Origin: Baylisascaris procyonis
Taxonomy: Eukaryota; Nematoda; Chromadorea; Rhabditida; Ascarididae
DNA length: 64,000 bases
Assembly (NCBI GenBank): GCA_037389465.1
Contig: JAZARR010000008.1
Span: 930,001 to 994,000, forward strand
Direction of reading: 5' to 3'
Shown: in pieces, positions 37,452 through 52,000 of the stretch
Position numbering within the stretch: position 1 is the first letter of the stretch
How the letters are laid out: each line of letters starts with the position of its first letter
Position numbers and translations under genes: made by a program
Notes under the pieces: model-generated
Told to the model about the DNA's origin: nothing
What the model saw: the letters and a program-made list of their open reading frames with translations, nothing else
Databases searched by the model: none

Positions 37452-40400
37452 ATGGAATCGCTTATACCGGTTATCAATAAGCTACAAGATGTATTTGCGG
37501 CTATTGGTACTCGTGAGGCTGAAATTCAGTTGCCTCAAATCGTCGTTGTCGGATCTCAGGTTTCTTTTTTTCAATCCATGTTCAGGATTGTATCCTTATC
37601 ACTTCTAGTATAGGCTCATCATTTATAACTAAAATATTTGATTTCTTCGGCTCTTTTTTTCTAAGCGATTTAAATGCGCAATTTTGCGAGTCCATTTGCT
37701 TTAATAAAATGTTTTACAATTGTGAGCTAAATAGAATGTTGATCTGCGAGAGATATGACCGTCGAATTGCAAGTGTCGCTACGTTCGTCGATATGTTTAC
37801 CTTTGTTTTACGTCAACAGTAGCAGTGTTTATTTTTATGCACTATTCAACTACGGATTTTTTTTTTTGCACATATTCTGCTGGAAATTTAAAGTAATGTT
37901 TATGTATTTTGGTGAGGGAATTTTGGCTATTGAGCATCGACATAAATTGACACCAAATTTAAGCAAGATATTTGGAAATAGATGGTTTATGAGGGAAGCT
38001 AAGTTTCGGGTCATAAAACATTTAAAGAAGTGGCAAGTTGACTGCCATATATGATTGAATTGGCCAGCTGGATGCAAGAGAGGGACGGCGTAGATGAATG
38101 TGCTGTGGTGCCCCCTCTTCACCCTCCCTTTAAAATTTCACTCACAATTGAACACGGTCATATCATTTTTCTTGTGGTCATTTATCTCGTCCACTGCTGA
38201 AGTGAAACGAATCGGCGTCTCGTTTACATAGCCTAATGAGGGTACTATAGAATGTGTTGAAACGAAGAGCATCGCAAGAGTTGAGTCGACAACTGTCTTC
38301 TCTTTTTCATAATATTTTTGATTGCACTAAAATACATTTCGTTTTATTTATTTATTTCGATATTGATGACATTTTCAAACAATTAAGTTATGCATATTGC
38401 TTTTTCTTTGGTTACGGAAATTTTTTTTTTTTTTGGAATGTTTAAAAAAAATGAATTTCTTTTAGAGTGCGGGTAAGAGTTCAGTGATCGAAGGTATTGT
38501 TGGGCGTGATTTTTTACCCCGAGGTGTGGGTATCGTTACCCGAAGGCCATTAATTTTACAGTTGATCAATGTACCACTCGATGATAAGGAAACACGCAAA
38601 ACCGCTCAAGGTAATTGATTTTTACCACTGGGTAATAATAAAACTGTAACTGGTAATAAAACTGAAAACTGCATTCTCTGTGATTTTGATTGGGGGGAAT
38701 AAATGTTGGTCGGGCATTCCGAATTGAATCGATCCGAATTCTTAAATTGTTGTGTATAGCATCTTCGACGATGGTTATTCAACCAATTTTATTTATTGTA
38801 TGCATAGATGCTGTTTGATTCTTATTATTATTAAGCAGTTAGATTATTTAATAAGCTTTTTGGTTTATTTCTTCATTTTCCTTCCTTTCTCGCTTCATAA
38901 TTTCCGGAAATAATAATGGTCAAAACCTTGAGGATGAAGGTCGAGACTTGGAGAAAAATATATATTTCTTATGAATGGCACCGTCGGTTTGTTGAGTGAA
39001 CTGAAAAAAAAAATAAACCCCTTCAGAAGGATGATATTGCAGGAGAAACTTTATGAGAGGTTCAGATGAGCATCCTCTCAGCGTTTAGTACCCTATAGTT
39101 CATTTCCTCTCCATCAAATAAAACAAATTGAACGGGATTTAATGGCTAGAATTGTATAATTTGCTTAAATAAATTACCTGCAAACAGAGATGATCAAAGA
39201 AATAAGTATTTAGGTTGGATTGCATAATAGGTTTATTTAGGTGCCGAAATAAAGTGGGATGAATGGGCACGATTCGACCACTCGAAAGATAAACTCTTTT
39301 CTGATTTTGAAGAGGTTCGCAAAGAAATTGAACATGAAACTGAACGACTCACCGGCTCAAATAAGGTTCCCTTTATTTTTTTTCGCCCTAAATTTTGTCT
39401 ATTGTTTATGAATTTAAGTTTCGTATAGAGTACATGGTGGATGTAGTTGAAATCTATGTGCATATGATAGAATCAACTCATTATTCAAAGTGCTGCAGCA
39501 TTTTAGTTGCTAACAATATGGAACGGTCTTGTTGTTAGCGCATTTATGAGGCCAGTCGACTAGGGATATTTGCATAGTTTGTAGATATATGATCATTGGT
39601 ATAGTAGATGAAAAGGGCTGATATGGGTGTGGAAATGCTCACGTTAGGAAATATTTATGAATTGTCTACGGGCAAAACAAAAATTATTTGGTGAGGTAGA
39701 GTTCGTGACTTCAATGAGCAATGGATTGAAATTGTCGTTAAATTATTGTGAGTAATTGAGTAGGAAAATTTATTTTTGCATTATTTTTGATTATTTCTAA
39801 AGTTATAATACTTGCACTATTTTGGAGAGTTTTCATTTGTTGATGTTTTATTGCAATGTAAATTCGAGTGAAAGAATGGTTAACAAATGTGTACTCTGCG
39901 ATGATGTTTTATATAGTTGATGATTCATCTACAATTTAGGGTATCTCGGCAATACCAATTAATCTAAAGATATACTCACCTAATGTAGTCAATTTGACGT
40001 TGATCGATCTACCGGGTATGACGAAGGTACCTGTTGGTGATCAGCCTTCCGATATTGAGGTCATTCTTTATTTCTTATCGTCGTTTTTCTTTTTTTTTCA
40101 AAGTTTTAAAATTTTGTACTATCGAAATCGAAATCTTTGATGTAAAGGCAAACCAATGTATCTTGGAAAAGGGGAGAGGAGGGTTACTTGTGAAAATTCG
40201 GCAAAGATCATCTGGTGATCGATGTGGTCTTGAAATCCCTTTTTGAGTCAATCGGTTATTTAGCACTTCAATGTTTTTCATCAGAGTTCACTTTTGGATG
40301 TGTATTGAAAGATTTAAGCAAAGCAATAAAGCAACCTTAAAACGAAAAATTTTGAAGGTTTGACTTTTAGCGAAGAGCATTTTTGAGATAATCTTGTTTG

Positions 40401-42253
40401 CATTTGAAAGAGAGCTGTGTATTTTGTTACTCACCGTTATTTTGTTGATTTATTTTGACAGTATTATTTTTTAGATTCAAATACGGGACATGATTCAATC
40501 ATACATCAGCAACCCCAACTCGATCATCCTTGCTGTTACACCAGCCAATCAGGATTTTGCAACATCCGAACCTCTCAAAATCGCCCGAGAGGTCGACCCT
40601 GATGGTAAGTCGGTTTTGCTTGTGAGCAGCTATTTTATCCTTCTTTATTTAATTCTCTGATTGCAAAACAATGGTTGTTGAATATGAAGTACTGCAGGAG
40701 ATTTTTATTTCTATCCTCGTCTTTTTTGAGGCCTTATTCGATTCTATAGCTTGTTATGTGCCCTCTTCTAACTTTTATCACTTCATGTTATCAAATCTTA
40801 ATTTACTTCATCATTAAATATGGTATACGGCTGGAATGATAGCTTTGACTGGTATCTTTCATCAACGAAATTCATTCATGTTTGTTGCATTTAGCATTCT
40901 AGAAATTCATAATCATAATGCGACACTTGTTTGTGAGCGCTTGAATTGCTTCATTGAGGAAAATTTTTTTAGTTTTACTAATATTGAATATACGCTGATG
41001 GCTGATTTATTGAAGTAGAGTCGACGTTTGAATATGATTTGGCCATGACTGCTGGGCGTGGAATATTTGTTCGTTTTGTTTGCGTGACCATTTTATTGCT
41101 GTAGTGTTTTAGGATGCCGAACGCTTGCCGTGTTGACGAAGTTAGATCTGATGGACCATGGCACGGATGCGATGGAGGTACTCTTAGGAAGAGTCGTACC
41201 TGTCAAATTGGGCATCATCGGTGTCGTTAATCGGTAGGTGAGCATTGATTGCTGCTTATTTGTAGCGATTGGCTTATGGTGTTGCGTTGATTTAATTGAT
41301 TTAGCCGTAAATTTATTGTTATTTAGGCGGTATTGCCATTTGATATGCACACTGCAATTAGATGTTTCATTTGCTTAACATTGTTGTTGTGAAGAGTGTC
41401 GTTACCGATGCCTCCATCCCTTCCTTTCCTTCCTTGTTCCCTTCCTTCCCTCCCTTGTTCCTTTCCTTCTCTTCCTTGTTCTCTTCCTTCTCTTCTTTGT
41501 GCTAACATCTGTCGTTCCTTTATAACATAATATCTACTGTCTTAATCCACTTAACACTGGTAATAAATACTACGCCGATTATGTAACAATAAATCGGTTA
41601 TGTAGCATCGCATAGCCAAACGAATCGATCCTTAGTGAACGTTAACCTTTTGCTTTATGTTGTGCCTATGCAATTCAAAATAAAAGCAGTTGCATTTCCT
41701 TTTAAACGTTTTGAGGTGCTAGTTTGAATGATTCGAGATACTAGGAGGTAAGCAGTGGATTATTTCATAGGCAGCTTTATGTTCAGCACCTTAATAAAAT
41801 CATCGTCTTCTATCCTTTATTAATTATAGAAGTGCCACGAAAGGATTAAATAAAGTCATAGACTTATACATAACGTATGTACTACCAAAGCAAGCTTTTT
41901 GAGTCGAATAGCTAACTGCTAATAAAGCGTTACAGTTGAAGTAATTGTCGCTGGAATGATAGTATTTCAGATCACAAGCTGATATAATAAAGAAGAAATG
42001 CATAGCAGATTGCCTACGAGATGAGCAATCATTTCTACAGAGAAAATATCCTATGTTGGCAGCACGTAACGGTATTCCATATTTGGCGAAAACATTGAAT
42101 CGGGTATGAGTTTCTCTTTTAATTAGTTTTACATGATGAGCTATAAAGGCAATTACTGAATCACCGTCTCATTGTAAAGGTAATTCCATCGATGGGTCCA
42201 TCATTTCTCAACAGTGACTCAGAGTATCGTCAAATTTCACTAATTAAACCTAT

Positions 42254-42284
<31 letters not shown>

Positions 42285-45200
42285 TTTCAATGAACACAGC
42301 ATTAAACCTATATGAGCATTAAATATCTTATCAAGTAATCAAATATTTTCAGCTACTAATGCATCATATTCGTGAATGCTTGCCACAATTGAAAGTTCGA
42401 GTTAATGTAATGATGGCCCAATGTCAAGCATTATTGTCATCCTATGGTGAGCCGGTACAAGACCATGGACGCACTCTCCTACAGATCATCAATAGATTCG
42501 CTACCGCCTATACCGATACTATTGATGGCACTTCAAAAAATATCGAAACCTCCGAGTTGTAAGTATTCATTTCTATTAGTGCTCTTTTTTTATTTGACCA
42601 CAACTGCCGAAAATGTTGAATCAAAAGTGGAATAATATCGTTTCATGCTAGGCATCGTTGCTTCAAGAATGCATCAGAATATGCATTTGCGTTATTTATG
42701 AAGAAAGTGCTTCTTTCGGCTCATATAAGTAATGTTTGATGGAATCCTTTACTAAGCACAATCATTTTCCCATCATTGATTCTTCAGTGTTTTTTCATTT
42801 AACGCTTAGCAATTTGTAGATGTGGTGGAGCACGTATATGTTATATATTTCATGAGACTTTTGGGCGTGTACTTGAATCGATCGATCCATTAGGGGATCT
42901 AACTCAACTTGATATACTTACTGCAATACGCAATGCAACGGTACTCTTTTTATGCTTACAATTTCTCAATTATATTTCATTTTAGTGGATTGGCCATTTA
43001 GAGAATCGAATATTATATATCTCTAGGTTAATCCCATTTGGACTGTGATCGGATTTGGATTGCAAATCCGCTTTATGTTTTTTCTTTTATATTTGAGTAT
43101 TTATTGCTAATTGATTAGATGTATTAGGTGGACTTCGTCAGTTAATCAGTTCTATTTGTGTCTTTGCCTTAGGCAGTCATCAAAAATCCCATATTTACCG
43201 AATAGGGAAAACGAAAATGGAGGGGTGGGGTATTTAGGGAAGGTTTTCTCATAATTTGCCTATTTGACCGTTCAATTACTCTATGAAAAATCACTACTGA
43301 GTTGCTTAAGTGGGTGGGGGGGGGGGTGAAAGGAGGAGGACTGTTAATGTTGGCAACTTGGAGCTGATTCAGTGGTCGGAAAATGTGTTCAACGGACGTA
43401 GTATCGCAAACTTCTTGGTGCAAATGTTGGGTTGCTGCCATAGCACCCATTGAGCGTCGGTCGGGTAGACAGTGGTGTGGGATTAAATAACGTCAAACGG
43501 GGGGAGGAGGGTGGAAGATCTGGAATGCTCCTCTTCACGAAGAGTTTTTACTTGTCACCTCCTCTCCCCTCTACCCTATCCTTCATTTGAAGAATAAAGA
43601 CCCGTAAACGGTGAAATGACTGATGGATTACCTGAAATAGCTGAATTGGGAGCTTTAGCTGTTCCACAGGGTCCAAGGCCGACATTGTTCGTGCCAGAAA
43701 CGAGTTTCGAACTGTTGGTTAAAAGGCAGATTCGACGATTAGAGGAGCCAAGTCTGCGTTGTGTGGAGCTCGTCCACGAAGAGTTGCAGAGGATTGTTCA
43801 ACATTGCGGTCTTCATACTCAGGTGAACTGCGTTTTTACAATTATGGAGGGCACTGTTCCGCCTGTTTTGCATCAATAGTTCATTTTGTATATGAGCTTC
43901 TTCAGCGGATTCAGGAACTTGTTTAGCACTGCGTGGATTATCAGCTGAGGGTAATCTTTACGGCAGTCTAGCAATGATAACCAAAAAAAAAAAAAAAAAC
44001 AATTTGGGTGGAATTCAATAAGTCAAATTATTTTATAAGAAATGAGTTTTTATTCTAATGTTTTTGACTTGGAAGGCTATTAAGTCGATGATAATGGTGA
44101 ATTTATGGGGGTGCATGAGGCAATGTAATTGAATGAATTTGCAGCAAGAAATGCAACGTTTCCCACGTTTATACGACAAAATAAATGAAGTGGTAAGCAC
44201 TGTACTGAAGAGTCGTTTGAAACCAACGAACGAAATCGTTGAGAATCTTGTGGCTATCGAACTTGCCTATATAAATACAAAGCATCCAGAATTCACTGAT
44301 GCGTCGTTGGTTAGCATTCTGAAGGTGAATCTTGTTTCTTCTTTGAGATTTAATTTGTTTGCACGATTAATTTAGAATGTAGATTATAGCTGAAGATAGC
44401 GAAATTTTTTCTGACAAGAACTTTTAAATCTATTCTTCTATCGCAGTTATATTTGAGTGTTAGCTTGAGGTTGAAACCCTTAGTCAGTGAGATATCGTAT
44501 CACACTGAATGGAGTTCTATGTATTGTAAGTTTTTTCATCTGTCGATTCGAGATGGGAAATGTTATTTGAGGATCTGATTTGTTGAGTTGATTACCTGAG
44601 TGCTTGTCATTATTTTTTTTCTGTTTTTATAGCTCTAACATGAAGGTACATAAGCTTTGCACATCAGTAGAACCGTACTTCGAAGGTTATAGGGACTTGT
44701 CTTTGTCGAATTGACTATGGTTTCTATTCGAGTGTATAGTATCATATTTTATGACGCATTCGGGGATGCTCAATTGACATAAAAAGTGCTAAATTGTTAT
44801 GAGCCGTATTTTTGTTTATAACTGAAAAAGCTCTTTTTGAACATAATTTGCCAGTATTTGTTGAAGAAAAAAAAATAATAGTTCTTCTTGCAGGAGCAGA
44901 TATTGTTCGATGAGGAGTCAAAAAGAGCCCTCAAAATCGGTAACCCTATACCTAACAGTGCAACTGCGGCGAGTATCGTCGAAGCGGTATGCTGTCGATA
45001 TTTTATTTGATTCTATGATTGATCCACTGAGATCAATCCGAGCTTTTCTCTCTGCGATCTTTGATGCGGTTTGATAAGCAAATCTTGTCAGTCAAAAATT
45101 GATATAGCGTTTCAAGGACCTATAAAAACTTATTTAATGTGAATTAGTGCATAATTTGAAAAAGAACCTATGGTAAGGATAGGTATGCAATTCATGAGTA

Positions 45201-45802
45201 GGTTGAGAATTAGTTTTTGGGAAGATACAAATTGGGAAATGTTTTTGTAGATAAGTTTTTAGAAGAGTTTCAATTTTTTGAGTGTGGAGCTTTCTTGTGT
45301 GTTTAAGACTTAGAGCAATCTTGCGTTGTTGTTTGCTTTATTTATATGGACCGCTGCATTCAAGATAGATTTTTTTTTCACGAAGAAACCTAATATACGT
45401 AAGCAAATTTATGGTTCAGTTAGGTTGAGTTTGTGATGGGTCTATGTAATTTCCTTTTTATTTGCAGCACTTTATCTTTATTGATATTCCTTAGGAAGAT
45501 TATTAGAAATTGATGGATGTTGTGTGATATGAAATATTTTGATTTGTTCACATTGATTGCTATGTTGTTTCAGGCATCGATAACGACAGGTGCGAGTGGA
45601 GATACGGCGTTAACGCAGGTGGATTTTTTTAAGGAATGAATCTTTTTGCTTCCTCCATTGTTTATTTGTGATGCATTAAAATAATTTTTATTGTTTCATT
45701 TCTGAGAAAGGCTCACTCTAGAATTTATAGAAAACTGTGACCTGCTTTAAATACTCTCTAGTTTATATTCCTTGATAGTTAAGGCGTGAGAACAATGATG
45801 GA

Positions 45803-45897
<95 letters not shown>

Positions 45898-47591
45898 GTG
45901 GTGTGAGCACGCTGTATTCTTGCAGAGTACGAGTGAGGCTACAGGATTGAGCGGGTGGATTTTCCGAAGCAGTAACAGTGCAAATACAAAGCAATCTCGT
46001 AAGCCGTTTCATCTTCGAAGTTCAGGCTCTCATTATAACCACTTTGTGACATCTCAATCTTGAGAAGAAATATCATAATCTCTTTCCAAAATGCACTCAG
46101 TTGGGTGTGATTTTGCTCTACGAAAATGGGTCAAGTATTTATAAAAGACTCGTCAGCAAAGGTGTCTGTTCGCTTGCCAGATGGGCGATCCATAGCGCAC
46201 AATTCGAAAAAGGTGTCTATTTGTTGCTTTATTGCTGAACACTCAATTGTCATGTATGCATGGGTGTTGTGTTGCAGCATCATCACCACGCAAGTCCGTC
46301 AATTTCCTACCTGAAGTTCCTGAAAAGACGATCACTCGGAAGTTAACGCCAAGGGAGCAGAGAGACTGCCAGATTATCGGTACCATCTCTTTTTCTTTAC
46401 CTTCCGAGCAGTTTTATAAAGCTGTTCGGTAAGTGAATTGCTTTAAGACTAATAGAAGATCGGAGTCGGCGAATGTTGTCCATGTCTAACTAACTATCGA
46501 TCTCATTTGATGTTACTTAGTTTTTGCAGATTGTCGTTCAATTGTTGCAGGTGATAATCTCATGCCAGTCGAGATAATAGTGAGCATTGATTTCTTTGAG
46601 AGGCATATGTGTTATTTATATAATATTGGTGTATCGTTTCAGAACGGCTAATTCGGTGTTATTTCATGATTGTGCGTAAAAATGTTCAAGATGCAGTTCC
46701 CAAGGCGATCATGTGCTTCCTTGTAAATTATGTCCGTGTATGTTTTATCTTCTACTCCATTTCTTCTTTACCCCTTTTTATAATGAAAATTGCGTTGTCA
46801 TTTAAGTGCTAAGTTTTTTTTTCCATTTCTAGTTTGAATGTTTCAAAGAGTTGATGAATATATTTAATTTATTGTTGAATATATTTAATTTATAGAGAGC
46901 ATCCTAAATGAAGATATTTAATGTCTTAAATTAGCGTAAGATAATATTCTTGCTTTGTTTTTTTGTTTTTTTTAAATTTATTGTTGCCCGATATTTAAGG
47001 ATAATCTACAAAGCGAACTTGTACGACAATTGTATAAACATGAGATGATCGAAGAACTACTCTCTGAAAATCCAACTATGGCACAAAGACGCAAAGAGAC
47101 TGCCGAAATGCTTGACGTATGTGCATTTTGATCTTCCAGAAGATAAAAGGGGAAACGAGTGGGTACCCATTTCAGTGGGCAAGTCGGATCAACTTACCCA
47201 TTGCTCTTCAAATAATGCAATACAATTTCGTTGGAAGCATTTCGCTCACAAGCAATTTTAAGTTAAATCAGTAGGTTGACATAGTCTGTTGAGTGATCCT
47301 GGACCTCTCAAGGTGGTCTAAAGGGCTATTCATTCTCATGCATTCATGCTCACTGCTTCTCTTCCGTTTATTTTGAGAAGCACAATAAGAAGGAGTACCA
47401 TATAATGTACTTTGAACTTCACAACGACGGGAATTAACGGTATCGACCAATTGGGTGAAGTAGCAAGTTGAATGAGTGCATGCAAATATTACAAGGGAAA
47501 TGAACCTATGAATAAATATATATTCAAATTTCAGGCGTTGAATAAAGCGAGTCAAATAATTGGGGAAATACGCGAAACACAAATCTGGTAA
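37452..47591 (+). CDS. DRP1: Dynamin-related protein 1 (mitochondrial fission GTPase)
   Basis: Large GTPase that assembles on mitochondria and peroxisomes and constricts them. Eighteen exons join in phase to 707 aa: 37452-37559, 38466-38610, 39241-39365, 39940-40059, 40475-40604, 41113-41233, 41971-42103, 42353-42558, 42820-42940, 43670-43822, 44145-44324, 44894-44986, 45574-45618, 45926-45998, 46278-46379, 46643-46737, 47000-47116 and 47535-47591. Seen: start [16 protein letters not shown]-loop GSQSAGKSS (34-42), VTRRP switch, DLPG (149-152), TKLD (218-221), middle domain with [10 protein letters not shown], a short variable region over exons 12-15, then the GTPase effector domain ending [10 protein letters not shown]. 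No pleckstrin-homology domain, as expected for this subfamily. Residues in the middle domain agree best with nematode DRP-1. Exons 12-14 encode little-conserved linker, so their exact borders are less sure. Confidence 0.97.
41404..41501. repeat. Polypyrimidine minisatellite in DRP1 intron 6
   Basis: About four imperfect copies of a 20-24 bp C/T-only unit ending in cttgttc. It lies in the intron between 41234 and 41970, well away from the acceptor. Confidence 0.8.
42246..42287. repeat. (TTTA)n microsatellite in DRP1 intron 7
   Basis: About ten TTTA units, about 65 bp upstream of the exon that begins LLMHHI. Confidence 0.92.
45806..45894. repeat. Long (AT)n microsatellite in DRP1 intron 13
   Basis: About 89 bp of uninterrupted AT that ends about 31 bp before the acceptor of exon 14 (45926). 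It takes up nearly a third of the intron and lies where the branch point would be expected. Confidence 0.95.
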
Positions 47592-49055
47592 TATTTAGTT
47601 GTGTGCATCTTTTTGTAGTTTCGTAGCTAGATGTTTGTTGGAAAAGCCTTCAGATAAGTCAGGCAGATTACCAATTTTTGGCCAACAACTGTTTCCCGAA
47701 CTTCTGTTTTTTTTCTGCCTATATCTGCTCCCCAAATACTTGTTTATCTTGGACTTTATTTTACCTTAGGCACTCGGACATATGTCTGTTGCCTGAGGAA
47801 ATAACGTTTGTTTTGTCAGGCTATATCCATGTGAGGTATTTGTTGGCTCTCCCCATTGAGGCCAAAAAAAACGAAAATCCTAGCTACAAGCTAACATCTT
47901 AATAGCTGTAGTGTGTGGCGTATAGCTGGCGCCATGAAAGGTAATGCTTCTCGGATGTGCTGTGTGATCTCTTTTCCGTGTTGCCATTGCACGCAGTGCT
48001 ATTCATCGGCGACTCCTTCTATTCGAGCAGTTTTCCCCTCCCTTCCCCTCTCATATTTGATTCTAGAGTGCTTAACGTTCGAAAAGTTTGATCGAAATTG
48101 AAGCACTTAATTCGGCGTAAACAAGAAGAAATGGGCATGAGAAATGTTTGAAAGACGGCCCCATTATGGGATCTCTCGAATTTGCTCATCTTTATTCCTC
48201 GTCGCCCAGTTTGTACGCCCATTGTGGAATTGTATATCGTTTATATTTTATATTTGAGTGATGAAATAAACTCCCATATTTATTTTATGAGTCTGCATAA
48301 ACATGATGAACGTTTTTTTTTAACGTTATGTGCACGTCATACACAGTATACAAGAGTATTTGAGGGGTGGGGATGTTCAGCGCATTTTTTGCGATCTTCC
48401 ACTCTCTTGCCTTCTTTATACCCTTGGGTGAAAATAGAATGTTCTAGAGGGATGATTGCAAAGCACCGTAAGAAAAAAAGGAATGTTTGCGTACTGTCTG
48501 AGAGTGATCGAGGAATTTGCCTACCCCTCGGGGATCTAATAAAATAAAACAAGAGTATATCGTCGTATCACAGGTAGAATGTTTCAATCGGTTTTCGGTC
48601 GCAGAACGGCAAGTCGCGATCCAAGTCGAATACAGATGAAAAAGAACGCGAAGAAGGGCAAAACGAGGAGTAAAAGAACCTGAAAGCCTTTACGGCATTC
48701 AGCATTGTTGTGGACAAGCATATTTGTTTACTTCGTGGGTGATACAACTGTCGCAGAGGACGGTATTCTCGAGGTGGATTGACCTAATTAGTATTTGTTC
48801 CGTAATGTGTTTTGGCTCAGATGGACAACGTCGAATAGGAGATATTAGCGACAGATATGTAGTAGTGACTTAATCACTCCAAGGAATTGGCTAGCTTAGT
48901 AAAAAGATGTTTTCCCAGCTTTCATTCGTTAGTAAAATGCTAAACGGGATCGGGATGTCGGAATACTGAAGCATTGCAGTTGCGGCATTATGCATGAATG
49001 TTGAATGGAAGGCTAACGTCATCTAGATGGCCGTGCACCCCAAAAAGTAATCTCC
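47592..49055. other. Tail-to-tail intergenic region DRP1/SLMAP
   Basis: About 1.5 kb between the two stop codons, so it holds both 3' UTRs. No known gene is recognised. Near the middle a plus-strand frame at 48605-48673, preceded by TCGCAG, reads as a short highly charged tail (NGKSRSKSNTDEKE and on) before a stop. It could be a terminal exon of something unseen, but no partner exon is found. Confidence 0.55.
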
Positions 49056-52000
49056 CTACAAGTGGAAAAAAAGAAGAAAAGAGGAAATCAAAGTTAGCCG
49101 CATTTCCATGAAAACAAAGAAAAATGAATAAAGCCAACTGACAGGTGTTTGTGTGTCTTGGATCGGTTCGACGACCATCTCACGAGAATCAGTACCCTGT
49201 TGAGTGATATCCTCATCAATGCCACTCGTTTCGGCAAATTCGTTCGTTTCATAATGTGCTAATCGTGCTGAAAGGTGCCATTGATTAGGCTTATTAATAA
49301 TGAGACTTTGTGAATAAAACTTAACATATGAATCCGAGTGCAAGAAAATCACCGATCATCGGCAATTTTATACTTTATTAATGCCTTTTATATAGCAACC
49401 AAAAATATTTACGAAGTTATCGGCGTTCCTCCATTACAAAAAAAAAAAAAAAAAGTTGGAGGTAATCAATGAGAGTCACAATATATACTAACCTCTAAGA
49501 GTGGAGTTCTCACTGACCAGGCTACTCAACTGATCGCGAAGGGTTGTCACTTCAAGAATTTCTTCAGCTGCAATATAATTTTCTTCATTTATACCTATCT
49601 AGGTATCAATGATTACAGTACAATCAATATTTATATTAACTTATATAAAGATGTTGTGCCAGCTTGCAAAATAATTCAACTTCAACATCACTGCTCTAAA
49701 TTAAACGGTGTTTTACTATAGGATTCCATTAGCATTCAATAGTGAATTCAACTATACGACCTTAGCGGCGTTTCAGTAAAACTATGGCGCAAGAAGTTGC
49801 CCCCATAGTAGAAGACGTGCACTAGTGCAGTTTATATGGTAACTGCAGCATTTTTATATTAAAGATACTAGAAGAACAAAAACGAATACTAAAAACGATC
49901 GTTTGTATCGAGTAAGACATACGATTTCCTCGTTCCTTTTGCATAAGCTCCGGAAGGTGTTCTTTCAAAGATTGTTCATCGTCAGCCGATACGGCAGTTT
50001 CCTGCAATTCCCTTATCAGTGAAACGTTCTTTCCATAGTGGAAAATGGTGAAAAAGTGGAAAATTTTTTTCTATCGTTGCAATGAGTTTGCAATGCAAAT
50101 ACATGATATGTAAATTTGCAATGAGCATGGCAAAGTCCATTGCAAAACTAAATATTAAATACAAAATGCACAACAATCTCATCAACCAAAGAGCATATGT
50201 TACATGAGAGATCTGTAGTTAAGATTTTATGAATCCCGATACCTGAAGGAAAGAAGAAGAAATCGATCGGTCTTTCAGTTCGGCGGATCTTAGCTGACGT
50301 TGTAGTTGTGCAATTGTCTCGTTTAGTGCCGTATTCATTGCCAACGCACTCTCCAACTCGCTCTCCAAATCTGCAGCTCTCTTGCGCACCAATGCCGACT
50401 CTTCCTCTAAAGCATACGTTTCTATAATCACATGCACAGGTATAATAGAGACCTATGAAGAAGAGTCAAAAATTAACGATGGGATAAGGAGTCAAATAAA
50501 GTACAGTACAATGCCTCCCTCCTTTTTCCCAGCGAATTTACTTCTGTGACAGTAAACAAAGATCTACGATAGGTAGTTTAGCATCGGTAACTTTAGGCGT
50601 ACAGAGAGCAGCCAGAGGTAAAAAGTTTTACCAACGAAGAGTAAATTACATGTGAAATTCTATTTACTTACCCGTATTGATAAGACTTCGTTCTACATCG
50701 GCAAGTCGTTGCAAAGCTTCATTCTTTTCCTCCAAGGAACGTCTCAAAGAATCTTTAGCCAACGTCTCAAATTTATTTTTATCAGCCAATAGTTGACTCA
50801 TCTCCTCTCTGATTTTATCGCTTGAAACATTCTTCGAATAGAGTGCCAATTGCCCTTCGAGCATCTCTATTCGTGATAGAAGACGATCTTCGTTTATCAA
50901 TGCCTGCAATCATATTCACTATTTCCTTTCCAGACAACTACGGAGATCACCATTAGATTCGGAGTCAATAAATGCGATCGTTCTCAACTCTCATACACCA
51001 TCATTTGATACTCTAAGCAAAAAGCTCAATGCAATTGAAGGAAGATTCAAACTGAGGGAGAAAATAAGTAACACTGACCTGCCAACTTGATTCTGTGGCT
51101 TGTTCAGTGGTAGTTAATATGCTTTCAAGCATTGCCAATTTTTGCTCCAACATATGTTCGCGATGTGCAGCCTCTCTGATATATTGATGTAGTTGGAAGA
51201 GTTGATGCGTATTGATAAGTGGAGCTCCAATAGGTAATTGTTCAAGCTCTCTCATACCTGTTGAGCCACTCACTTCCGGTGCACAAACCTCATCCCCTTT
51301 TGCGTCAAATAAACGTACCATTGCCACTATGCAACCATGAGTTACTGAAATTTTAATGGATGAAATTATATAAAAAAATTATCTTCAGAGATTTAAAAGG
51401 ATTTTTTCTGCTTACGGGAAAAACGGTCATATAAAGTCGCCCCTCAGATATAATCATCTACTTATTAAAAATGTTGCATATTTCCTGCATAATGAAAACC
51501 TATTTACGCTACAAGAATTTTGGCCGCATTGTTTGTCGGCAACATCAATGAAAACATTATCTGCAGACAGACACACGCATATGTCTGCAGACATTTTTTT
51601 CCACTCATCATCGAAGAATTGATTAATTCTGTTGCTCAATTTAGGAAGCGTTAAATAAGAGAGATCGAGGGATATGCTGTTATTTTATGTGCCGGGTGTT
51701 ATGCCTATATTCGCCATTCCTATATCTTGCTTAATCCAAGCACAATTGAAGTTGACTTCAATCATCATCTGCATCCTTCGACGAACCCCTCAGCACATAT
51801 TCACTTCCATAAATCTCTGTTATCACGTATTAAAAATGTGCTCCATTCCCTTCTAATTCGTTAGCAGTATTCGCCACAAACGTCTTGATATCGAATTCAT
51901 AAACGATACCCATAGGTAATTGTACCTTTATTTGCATTTTCGATGATATCGACACCGAATTGAACAATATCCCCTGAGAATATTTGTCGTGGGGAGCTCT

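Noticed and set aside
45779..46012. Frames of repeated Tyr-Ile in AT microsatellites (also near 28307 and 55803)
   Set aside because: Direct translations of (AT)n tracts.
46157..46212. Extra DRP1 exon reading [18 protein letters not shown]
   Set aside because: It has usable splice sites, but in its best frame it is 56 nt and breaks phase between exons 14 and 15, which join in phase without it. An alternative acceptor gives 51 nt but a meaningless reading.
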